Shown here in pieces: positions 53,938-64,000 of a DNA stretch of 64,000 nucleotides. Within the stretch, counting starts at the first letter, position 1. Each line of letters starts with the position of its first letter. Source of the DNA: Archivesica marissinica (taxonomy: Eukaryota > Mollusca > Bivalvia > Venerida > Vesicomyidae); assembly GCA_014843695.1 (NCBI GenBank), contig CM026391.1, positions 12,766,418 to 12,830,417 on the forward strand. The letters run 5' to 3'. The position numbers and the translations under genes are program-made. Below the pieces are notes generated by a model. That model worked only from the letters and a program-made list of their open reading frames with translations. It did not search any database and was not told the DNA's origin.

Positions 53938-54187
53938 GGGTTGTCCGATTAGCGCAGTGGTTAGCGCGCTCGCTTCTCACCAATGCGACCCGGGTTCGAT
54001 CCTCCGACCGGGAAGTATGTGAGATGGTACGATGGTCGCCAGATCGGACAGGTGGGTTTTCTCCGGGTACTCCGGTTTCCTCCCACATGAATGACCACAT
54101 ATACGCTTTCATCCGAGCCAACGAGAGTGATTAATTTAAGTTGTTAAACTTGCTTCGCAATCGTTGTAAAATAAATCAAATGTTAAA
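53938..54187 (+). mobile_element. SINE family 3, full length
   Basis: The best-preserved copy: head GTCCGATTAGCGCAGTGGTT, AGCGCGCTCGCTTCTCACCA, B box GGGTTCGATCC, body CTCCGGGTACTCCGGTTTCC and tail GCAATCGTTGTAAAATAAAT. Confidence 0.93.
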
Positions 54188-55184
54188 AAAAGACTAACTT
54201 TGCGTATAATTTGAATATCACGCGGGATATAGTCGAGGGGTCCATGCAATCCCGTGGGAATTATTGATTAGATGATCACACCTATTTGTATGCCTTCCAT
54301 ACATGCCAAAGAACAAGAAAAGCCACGATGCCAAACTACGAGGGACAGCCGATAACGGCCATCTTGAATTTCACAATGGCTGCCATTTGCACTCATTTGT
54401 TACCAAGTCCAATTGTGAACATCGTATGCAACTGTTTTGGTGGTAAAACTGAGACTTTCAATGGAACTTAGCTTAAAGGCGAATTCGCTTAGTGCATATC
54501 GCTGAGCCGCGTCGTGGGGGGGGGGATGTGTTCCGAATGATGTACGTTCGGTAAATTCATTTTTGAAATGGACAAAATAAATTAATGCTGAAAAAAAATC
54601 GATAACAATCACTGGATTTTGATAACAATTTTGAAAACGACCCCTCCCCCACCCACTCTTCTGTTTACGCACCAGTATAATTATGAATGTCAATGAGGGT
54701 AGCCTCTTGAATTTCAAAATACTCACACATACAACTTTACATACTATATTCACTTGTTAACAATGTAATTGGTATTACTATGAGCGAAACAATTATGAAT
54801 TAAGGCATCGTAAAATAGTGTTATAATGGAGTGAACTAATTGAGTATACGTGTTTATTTGGCGGATGATTCCATGAGTTTATCGTGATTCGTCCTAATGA
54901 CTAGTCCGGCGGACTAGCCACTTACAAATTAAAAGTAGTCCTTCCAAGAAACAAGTAGGCACCGGACTACCGGACTACCGGACTACCGGACTACTACAGG
55001 ACTACCGGACTACTACCGGACTACCGGACTAGCGTTAGTGTCGATCCCTGGTTTACTCGGAACATGACTCATTGTTGATAAACAGACCGATCACCTAGTT
55101 TTGCGAAATGGTGTCCATTCTATGAGTCCCGGGGGGGGGGGGGGTATTGGGAAGCAGAGAATACAGTATATTAAACATCATACA
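54188..55184. other. No gene seen; short repeats
   Basis: Contains a tandem CCGGACTAC repeat (about 54960-55035) and G-runs at about 54515 and 55128-55145. Open frames of 60-117 codons show no family resemblance or splice context. Confidence 0.45.
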
Positions 55185-55345
55185 AAGTCGTGATAGCGCA
55201 GTGGATAGGAGTTCGCTTTCGATTCGATTGTGCCCTTAGGCAAGGCATTTAAATTCCACATTACCTCTTCTCTCTCCCTCGTGGCGATGGATTCCATCAG
55301 GAATGAGGTCTCGAGAGTGATTTATATAAGTTGAAATAACTTGTG
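55185..55345 (+). mobile_element. SINE family 2 with internal head deletion
   Basis: GTCGTGATAGCGCAGTGG is followed directly by CGATTGTGCCCTTAGGCAAG, so the anticodon arm and B box are deleted. Confidence 0.85.
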
Positions 55346-55795
55346 GAATATTGAAATGTCCTGTAAATTTAGCAATGCTTTTTGATTGATGAATTATAGG
55401 TTTCAACAAATTGCTTAAGATCAATATCTGTAGACTACAGGCATATGCGCTCTATCTTCACTGAGTAGCGCAATTGTGTCACCATCTTTTAGAGTAATCA
55501 TTCCCCAGCCGATGATTTCATCTGTAGCTTAGGATTCTTCATTGGCGCTCACATATTCACATTATTTGTCACAATGCTATATCCTCTCCAATCTCCATTC
55601 TCTTGTTGATGTCATCTTGGAGATCTTCTTGGGCTAGACAGATAACCATGTTTAATAGCTGGTAACATCCATCTGCAGAGAGATTGGTTAATTTGTAAAT
55701 TGTGTACCTAGCTACATCAGCTATATGCTTTGTCTGACGAGCAAAACATTAACATCAAAGCCATATCGAATAGTACTAAACTGCCGTTAAGTTAG
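55346..55795. other. No gene seen
   Basis: Unique sequence. No feature recognised. Confidence 0.45.
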
Positions 55796-56018
55796 TTTAT
55801 ACACATTTGTTTTAGCGCGATTGCGAAACAAGTTCTTATAATCACTCTCGATACCTCATTCCTGGTGGAATCCATCTCCACGAGGGAGAGAGAGAAGAGG
55901 CATGTGGAATTTAAATGCCTTGCCTAAGAGCACAATCGTAATCGCTCCAGCGCGGCTCGAACTTCATGAATTTCGCACCTGAAGCGAACGCGCTACCACT
56001 GTGATATAACGACTTCCA
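55796..56018 (-). mobile_element. SINE family 2
   Basis: Inverted copy from GTTTATACACATTTGTTTTA (tail) to CACTGTGATATAACGACTTCC (head). Confidence 0.88.
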
Positions 56019-56889
56019 CCGTTAAGTTGACGTATGGCAGCCATTTTGAAAATCTATGTGGATTTCAGTCACAATATTGCTATAATTGTTGGAACTAAAA
56101 CTATGTGTCTTAAAAAAACCTTGGGATTGAACAAAATGATATGCAGTCGCCAGAATTAAATTCATACGACATTCACAACTGTAGTTATTGTAAAAATATT
56201 AAACAAATGATGGCCATTTTGAAAAACAAGATGGCCGCACTCAGACTCACCCTCACCCTCACACAGTTGCCATCCTGATTTTTCTCTTTAATGTGTATAG
56301 AAGGTGTCGAAACAGGTGGGACGTTCTAATCAGTCTGTGCACCCGGGCGATGTTTCATGACACGCTGCTATTGACTAATACAAGGAAGTCGTCAGATATT
56401 ATTCAGAATAAGCACAAAGACACAATTATATATACATTTAGTAGAGCAGAGATGTTATCAATGCAACTGCTTCGTTGATTCTTTGGTGATAGGAAATGCA
56501 CACCAAACAGTATTGTCACGCAACGTATTTAATAAATGTAATTTGATATTGATATAGTGGTTGGCGCATCACATATATTTGTTATAAAGTAATATAACCG
56601 TCGCAATTTTCTAAAAAGGTTGTTATAATATAATTGTACCATTATACAGTCAATATGTCCTCTAGATTGTCGGATGTGCATTTTGGCATTTTTATGTTTT
56701 CAATGTGTCGGAAAATAATCGACATATAGCAAGCTACACCAATGATGGCAAAGATATTCATGCTCATAGTTCACTTTTATGATGTTTTATTAAAATGGTT
56801 GACAAAATAAAACCTGGACATTAGAATAAAGCGCTATTTCGTGTTTCTGGACAGGAATATACCCGAACAGCAAGACCGCTAGGACCCGT
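56019..56889. other. No gene seen; dispersed-repeat-like start
   Basis: GGCAGCCATTTTGAAAATCT and GATGGCCATTTTGAAAAACA resemble motifs at about 5020 and 54355, so an old interspersed repeat is likely. The rest is AT-rich unique sequence. Confidence 0.4.
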
Positions 56890-56892
56890 AGA

Positions 56893-56898
56893 GGTGTG

Positions 56899-56930
<32 letters not shown>

Positions 56931-56996
56931 TGTGCGTGCGCGTGCGCGTGAGCGTGTGTGTGTCTTTGTGCGTGCGTGTGTGCGCGTGATTGTGTT
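56893..56996. repeat. (GT)n/(GTGC)n microsatellite
   Basis: Alternating GT and GTGC runs similar to 26590-26862. Confidence 0.93.
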
Positions 56997-57251
56997 TTAC
57001 GTATATCTAACGTCACTACCGGTTGTCCATATGAGCGACGCCTCCTGAAGAGATTAGTAATTTTACAGTTTTGAGACCCATTCCAGAGTCCCCTCCTCTT
57101 TTACGTGCACGGTGTAAAGCACCGACACGAGACCTCGGTTTAAAATCCCATCTGAAAGACTGTTAATTTGATTAGGGTCAGACGGGGGGATCGAACCTGC
57201 GATGCCTGGATTACCAGTCCAGCGTGTCACCACTGGACTACAGATCTGCCT
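56989..57251 (-). mobile_element. SINE family 1
   Basis: Inverted copy with an internal deletion of the CAATGATACAGACAG part. The head end GGACTACAGATCTGCCTG is intact. Confidence 0.9.
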
Positions 57252-57599
57252 GTACGCCATCTGGTCTTGCTTGCTGCGCTATTCATACGGTTTTCTTTTC
57301 ATGTTCGTGTGACTAAGCGGTACAACCCCTTCCCACCACCCCCCATTCAATTGAAGCAGGAAGTTTGCAATATCTATATATATATGTCACACATGCAATA
57401 ATTGGTATAGAACGGCAATTTTACCGAGTTGGGCAAAAACCTACTATAAATACAGTCTGGCTATTCTAGACTATATTAAAGATTTTTGTACATAGTGTGA
57501 AGTGATTATGCAGATATGTACAGATATATTAGTGTGAAGTGATTATGCAGATATGTACAGATATATTATGATCTGATTTTAATGATATAAGCTTATATA
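57252..57599. other. No gene seen
   Basis: Unique sequence with a roughly 40-bp direct duplication (AGTGTGAAGTGATTATGCAG, at about 57497 and 57531) just before the pentamer satellite. Confidence 0.5.
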
Positions 57600-60500
57600 T
57601 ATCGTTTTATTGTATTGTATCGTTGTATTGTATTGTTTCGTTGTATTGTATTGTATCGTTGTATTGCATCGTTGTATTGTATCGTTGTATTGTATCGTAT
57701 CGTTGTATTGCATCGTATCGTTGTATTGCATCGTTGTATTGTATCGTTGTATTGTATCGTTGTATTGCATCGTTGTATTGCATCGTTGTATTGTATCGTT
57801 GTATTGCATCGTATCGTTGTATTGCATCGTTGTATTGTATCGTTGTATTGTATCGTATCGTTGTATTGTATTGTATCGTTGTATTGCATCGTGGTATTGC
57901 ATCGTTGTATTGTATCTATCGTTGTATCGTATATTTGTATTGTATTGCATCGTTGTATTGTATCGTATCGTTGTATCGTATCATTGTATCGTATCGTTGT
58001 ATGGTATCGTATCGTTGTATTGCATCGTTGTATTGCATCGTTGTATTGTATCGTTGTATTGTATCGTATCGTTGTATTGCATCGTTTCGTTGTATCGTAT
58101 CGTTGTATTGTATTGTACCGTTGCATTGTATTGTACGGTTGCATTGTATTGCATCGTTGTATTGTATCGTATCGTTGTATCGTATCGTTGTATTGTATCG
58201 TATCGTTGTATTGTATCGTTGTATCGTATCGTTGTATTGTATCATATCGTTGTATTGCATCGTTGTATTGCATCGTTGTATTGTATCGTATCGTTGTATC
58301 GTATCGTTGTATCGTATCGTTGTATTGCATAGTTGTATTGTATCGTATCGTTGTATCGTATCGTTGTATTGTATTGTACCGTTGCATTGTATTGTACGGT
58401 TGCATTGTATTGCATCGTTGTATTGTATCGTATCGTTGTATCGTATCGTTGTATTGTATCGTATCGTTGTATTGTATCGTATCGTTGTATCGTATCGTTG
58501 TATTGTATCATATCGTTTTGTTTTGCATCGTTGTATTGCATCGTTGTATTGTATCGTATCGTTGTATCGTATCGTTGTATCGTATCGTTGTATTGCATAG
58601 TTGTATTGTATCGTATCGTTGTATCGTATCGTTGTATCGTATCGTTGTATTGTATCGTATCGTTGTATCGTATCGTTGTATCGTATCGTTGTATTGTATT
58701 ATAATGTATTGTTGCTTTGTAGCACATTGTATTGAATCGTTGCATTATATTGAATCGTTGTATTGTATTGTACCGTTGCATTGTATTGTACCGTTGTATT
58801 GTATTGTACTGTTGTATTGTATTGTACCGTTGTATTGTATTGTACCGTTGTATTGTATTGTACCGTTGTATTGTATTGTACCGTTGTATTGTATTGTACC
58901 GTTGTATTGTATTGTACCGTTGTATTGTATTGTACTGTTGTATTGTATTGTACCGTTGTATTGTATTGTACTGTTGTATTGTATTGTACCGTTGTATTGT
59001 ATTGTACCGATGTATTGTATCGTTGTATTGTATTGTACCGTTGTATTGTATTGTACCGTTGTATTGTATTGTACCGTTGTATTGTACCGTTGTATTGTAC
59101 CGATGTATTGTATCGTTGTATTGTATTGTACCGTTGTATTGTATTGCACCGTTGTATTGTATTGTACCGTTGTATTGTACCGTTGTATTGTATTGTACCG
59201 TTGTATTGTATCGTTGTATTGTATTGTACCGTTGTATTGTACGTTGTATTGTATTGTACCGATGTATTGTATCGTTGTATTGTATTGTACCGTTGTATTG
59301 TATTGTACCGATGTATTGTATCGTTGTATTGTATTGTACCGTTGTATTGTATTGTACCGATGTATTGTATCGTTGTATTGTATTGTACCGTTGTATTGTA
59401 TTGTACCGTTGCATTGTATTGTATTGTACCGTTGTATTGTATTGTACCGTTGCATTGTATTGTATTGTACCGTTGCATTGTATTGTACCGTTGTATTGTA
59501 TTGTACCGATGTATTGTATTGTTTTGTATTGTACCGTTGTATTGTATTGTATTGTACCGTTGTATTGTATTGTTTTGTATTGTACCGTTGTATTGCATTG
59601 TATTGTATTGTACCGTTGTATTGTATTGTACCGTTGTATTGTATTGTATTGTATTGTACCGTTGTATTGTATTGTACCGTTGTATTGTATTGAACCGTTG
59701 TATTGTACCGTTGCATTGTATTGTATTGTACCGTTGTATTGTATTGTACCGTTGTATTGTATTGTACCGTTGTATTGTATTGTACCGTTGTATTGTTTTG
59801 TATTGTACCGTTGTATTGTATTGTACCGTTGTATTGTATTGTATCGATGTATTGTATTGTATTGTACCGTTGTATTGTATTGTACCGTTGTATTGTATTG
59901 AACCGTTGTATTGTATTGTACCGTTGCATTGTATTGTACCGTTGTATTGTATTGTACCGTTGTATTTTATTGTATTGTACCGTTGTATTGTATTGTACCG
60001 TTGTATTGTATTGTTTTGTATTGTACCGTTGTATTGTATTGTATTGTACCGTTGTATTGTATTGTATTGTACCGTTGTATTGTATTGTTTTGTATTGTAC
60101 CGTTGTATTGTACCGTTGTATTGTACCGTTGTATTGTATTGTACCGTTGTATTGTATTGTACCGTTGTATTGTATTGTTTTGTATTGTACCGTTGTATTG
60201 TATTGTTTTGTATTGTACCGTTGTATTGTATTGTATTGTACCGTTGTATTGTATTGTATTGTACCGTTGTATTGTATTGTACCGTTGTATTGTATTGTAC
60301 CGTTGTATTGTATTGTACCGTTGTATTGTATTGTTTTGTATTGTACCGTTGTATTGTATTGTTTTGTATTGTACCGTTGTATTGTATTGTATTGTACCGT
60401 TGTATTGTATTGTATTGTACCGTTGTATTGTATTGTACCGTTGTATTGTATTGTACCGTTGTATTGTATTGTTTTGTATTGTACCATTGTATTGTATTGT

Positions 60501-63500
60501 ACCGTTGTATTGTATTGTATTGTACCGTTGTATTGTATTGTATTGTATTGTATTGTACCGTTGTATTGTATTGTATTGTATTGTACCGTTGTATTGTATT
60601 GTTTTGTATTGTACCGTTGTATTGTACCGTTGTATTGTATTGTACCGTTGTATTGTACCGTTGTATTGTATTGTTTTGTATTGTACCGTTGTATTGTATT
60701 GTATTGTATCGTTGTATTGTACCGTTGTATTGTATTGTATTGTACCGTTGTATTGTATTGTACCGTTGTATTGTATTGTACCATTGTATTGTATTGTACC
60801 GTTGTATTGTATTGTATTGTATTGTACCGTTGTATTGTATTGTACCGTTGTATTGTATTGTACCGTTGTATTGTATTGTACCATTGTATTGTATTGTATT
60901 ATTGTATTGTACCGTTGCATTGTATTGTACCGTTGTATTGTATTGTATTGTATTGTACCGTTGCATTGTATTGTACCGTTGTATTGTATTGTACCGATGT
61001 ATTGTATCGTTGTATTGTATTGTACCGTTGTATTGTATTGTACCGATGTATTGAATCGTTGTATTGTATTGTACCGTTGTATTGTATTGTACCGATGTAT
61101 TGTATCGTTGTATTGTATTGTACCGTTGTATTGTATTGTACCGATGTATTGTATCGTTGTATTGTATTGTACCGTTGTATTGTATTGTACCGTTGCATTG
61201 TATTGTATTGTACCGTTGTATTGTATTGTACCGTTGCATTGTATTGTATTGTACCGTTGCATTGTATTGTACCGTTGTATTGTATTGTACCGATGTATTG
61301 TATTGTTTTGTATTGTACCGTTGTATTGTATTGTATTGTATTGTACCGTTGTATTGTATTGTTTTGTATTGTACCGTTGTATTGCATTGTATTGTATTGT
61401 ACCGTTGTATTGTATTGTACCGTTGTATTGTATTGTTTTGTATTGTATTGTATTGTATTGTACCGTTGTATTGTATTGTACCGTTGTATTGTATTGAACC
61501 GTTGTATTGTATTGTACCGTTGCATTGTATTGTATTGTACCGTTGTATTGTATTGTACCGTTGTATTGTATTGTACCGTTGTATTGTATTGTACCGTTGT
61601 ATTGTATTGTTTTGTATTGTACCGTTGTATTGTATTGTACCGTTGTATTGTATTGTATCGTTGTATTGTATTGTATTGTACCGTTGTATTGTATTGTACC
61701 GTTGTATTGTATTGAACCGTTATATTGTATTGTACCGTTGCATTGTATTGTATTGTACAGTTGTATTGTATTGTATTGTACCGTTGTATTGTATTGTACC
61801 GTTGTATTGTATTGTTTTGTATTGTACCGTTGTATTGTATTGTATTGCACCGTTGTATTGTATTGTACCGTTGTATTGTACCGTTGTATTGTATTGTACC
61901 GTTGTATTGTATCGTTGTATTGTATTGTACCGTTGTATTGTACCGTTGTATTGTATTGTACCGATGTATTGTATCGTTGTATTGTATTGTACCGTTGTAT
62001 TGTATTGTACCGATGTATTGTATCGTTGTATTGTATTGTACCGTTGTATTGTATTGTACCGATGTATTGTATCGTTGTATTGTATTGTACCGTTGTATTG
62101 TATTGTACCGATGTATTGTATCGTTGTATTGTATTGTACCGTTGTATTGTATTGTACCGTTGCATTGTATTGTATTGTACCGTTGTATTGTATTGTACCG
62201 TTGCATTGTATTGTATTGTACCGTTGCATTGTATTGTACCGTTGTATTGTATTGTACCGATGTATTGTATTGTTTTGTATTGTACCGTTGTATTGTATTG
62301 TATTGTACCGTTGTATTGTATTGTTTTGTATTGTACCGTTGTATTGCATTGTATTGTATTGTACCGTTGTATTGTATTGTACCGTTGTATTGTATTGTTT
62401 TGTATTGTATTGTATTGTATTGTACCGTTGTATTGTATTGTACCGTTGTATTGTATTGAACCGTTGTATTGTATTGTACCGTTGCATTGTATTGTATTGT
62501 ACCGTTGTATTGTATTGTACCGTTGTATTGTATTGTACCGTTGTATTGTATTGTACCGTTGTATTGTATTGTACCGTTGTATTGTATTGTACCGTTGTAT
62601 TGTATTGTACCGTTGTATTGTATTGTACCGTTGTATTGTATTGTTTTGTATTGTACCGTTGTATTGTATTGTACCGTTGTATTGTATTGTATTGTATCGT
62701 TGTATTGTATTGTATTGTACCGTTGTATTGTATTGTACCGTTGTATTGTATTGAACCGTTGTATTGTATTGTACCGTTGCATTGTATTGTATTGTACCGT
62801 TGTATTGTATTGTACCGTTGTATTGTATTGTATTGTACCGTTGTATTGTATTGTACCGTTGTATTGTATTGTTTTGTATTGTACCGTTGTATTGTATTGT
62901 ATTGCACCGTTGTATTGTACCGTTGTATTGTATTGTACCGTTGTATTGTATCGTTGTATTGTATTGTACCGTTGTATTGTACCGTTGTATTGTATTGTAC
63001 CGATGTATTGTATCGTTGTATTGTATTGTACCGTTGTATTGTATTGTACCGATGTATTGTATCGTTGTATTGTATTGTACCGTTGTATTGTATTGTACCG
63101 ATGTATTGTATCGTTATATTGTATTGTACCGTTGTATTGTATTGTACCGATGTATTGTATCGTTGTATTGTATTGTACCGTTGTATTGTATTGTACCGTT
63201 GCATTGTATTGTATTGTACCGTTGTATTGTATTGTACCGTTGCATTGTATTGTATTGTACCGTTGCATTGTATTGTACCGTTGTATTGTATTGTACCGAT
63301 GTATTGTATTGTTTTGTATTGTACCGTTGTATTGTATTGTATTGTATTGTACCGTTGTATTGTATTGTTTTGTATTGTACCGTTGTATTGCATTGTATTG
63401 TATTGTACCGTTGTATTGTATTGTACCGTTGTATTGTATTGTTTTTTATTGTATTGTATTGTATTGTACCGTTGTATTGTATTGTACCGTTGTATTGTAT

Positions 63501-64000
63501 TGAACCGTTGTATTGTATTGTACCGTTGCATTGTATTGTATTGTACCGTTGTATTGTATTGTACCGTTGTATTGTATTGTACCGTTGTATTGTATTGTAC
63601 CGTTGTATTGTATTGTTTTGTATTGTACCGTTGTATTGTATTGTACCGTTGTATTGTATTGTATCGTTGTATTGTATTGTATTGTATTGTACCGTTGTAT
63701 TGTATTGTACCGTTGTATTGTATTGAACCGTTGTATTGTATTGTACCGTTGCATTGTATTGTATTGTACCGTCGTATTGTATTGTACCGTTGTATTTTAT
63801 TGTATTGTACCGTTGTATTGTATTGTACCGTTGTATTGTATTGTTTTGTATTGTACCGTTGTATTGTATTGTACCGTTGTATTGTATTGTATTGTATTGT
63901 ACCGTTGTATTGTATTGTTTTGTATTGTACCGTTGTATTGTACCGTTGTATTGTATTGTACCGTTGTATTGTATTGTACCGTTGTATTGTTTTGTATTGT
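57600..64000. repeat. TTGTA-pentamer satellite, continuing past the window
   Basis: At least 6.4 kb of TTGTA pentamers broken by 3-base spacers. Up to about 58,740 the spacer is mostly TCG (ATCGTTGTATTG) and afterwards mostly CCG (TACCGTTGTATTG), giving units of 13, 18 and 23 bp. Neither strand creates stop codons, so open frames of up to 846 codons appear in several frames. They encode only Ile/Val/Leu/Cys/Tyr or Gln/Tyr/Asn/Thr strings and are not genes. Confidence 0.97.

Noticed and set aside
53938..54015. Possible tRNA-Glu gene
   Set aside because: Same reasoning: it is the head of a family-3 SINE with a conserved non-tRNA body and tail.
54286..54753. Frames of 61 and 117 codons
   Set aside because: No recognisable domain, start context or splice partner; consistent with chance.
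57593..64000. Many open frames of 100-846 codons on both strands
   Set aside because: They consist only of TTGTA-pentamer translations. The repeat cannot generate stop codons, so frame length carries no evidence of coding.

Overview
The window is animal nuclear DNA, most likely from a bivalve mollusc. It has spliced genes with GT-AG introns, several tRNA-derived SINE families, MITEs, a DNA transposon and very large tandem arrays. The mollusc assignment is inferred from the HSPA12-type HSP70 gene and the MIEAP-like gene, both families known to be expanded in bivalves. The species cannot be resolved from this sequence alone.

Two host genes are supported. (1) An HSPA12-like HSP70-family gene lies on the minus strand with its start codon at 19598 and stop at 8945. 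Five coding exons join in phase to 629 residues and carry the actin-fold ATPase motifs. (2) A mitochondria-eating-protein (MIEAP/SPATA18)-like gene lies on the plus strand from 27042 to 48690. Its six recognisable coding exons would give 465 residues, but exon 2 is interrupted by a SINE and the intron after exon 3 is about 15 kb. No functional link between the two genes is visible.

Mobile DNA: a roughly 5.6-kb DNA transposon (about 20108-25696) with terminal inverted repeats of about 0.7 kb lies about 0.5 kb upstream of the HSPA12-like start codon. Its minus-strand gene encodes a large protein with a probable transposase core, a PIN/FEN-like acidic region and a Cys-rich C-terminus. The gene is damaged by one in-frame stop and one apparent frameshift. 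There are also a 5'-truncated non-LTR retrotransposon with a perfect 12-bp target duplication, at least four tRNA-derived SINE families (about 30 copies), several TTAA-flanked MITE families, pogo/mariner-like MITEs and a GGGCGCC-ended MITE.

Tandem DNA makes up over a third of the window: a 23/25-bp minisatellite (228-2812), an 18/21-bp array (5612-6490), a 55-bp satellite of about 10.2 kb inside the MIEAP-like gene (33118-43310), a 37-39-bp array (43330-43928), a 41-bp array (51395-52428), and a TTGTA-pentamer array running off the right edge (57600-64000). The long open frames in these arrays result from repeat units that contain no stop codons and are not called as genes.

Layout: 1-8.9 kb minisatellites, SINEs and MITEs; 8.9-19.6 kb HSPA12-like gene; 20.1-25.7 kb transposon; 27.0-48.7 kb MIEAP-like gene with satellite-filled introns; 48.7-57.6 kb SINEs, MITEs and short arrays; 57.6-64 kb pentamer satellite. 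The most unusual points are the SINE that split a coding exon and duplicated its splice-donor region, the minisatellite built from an exon end plus its 5' splice site, and the long-TIR transposon.
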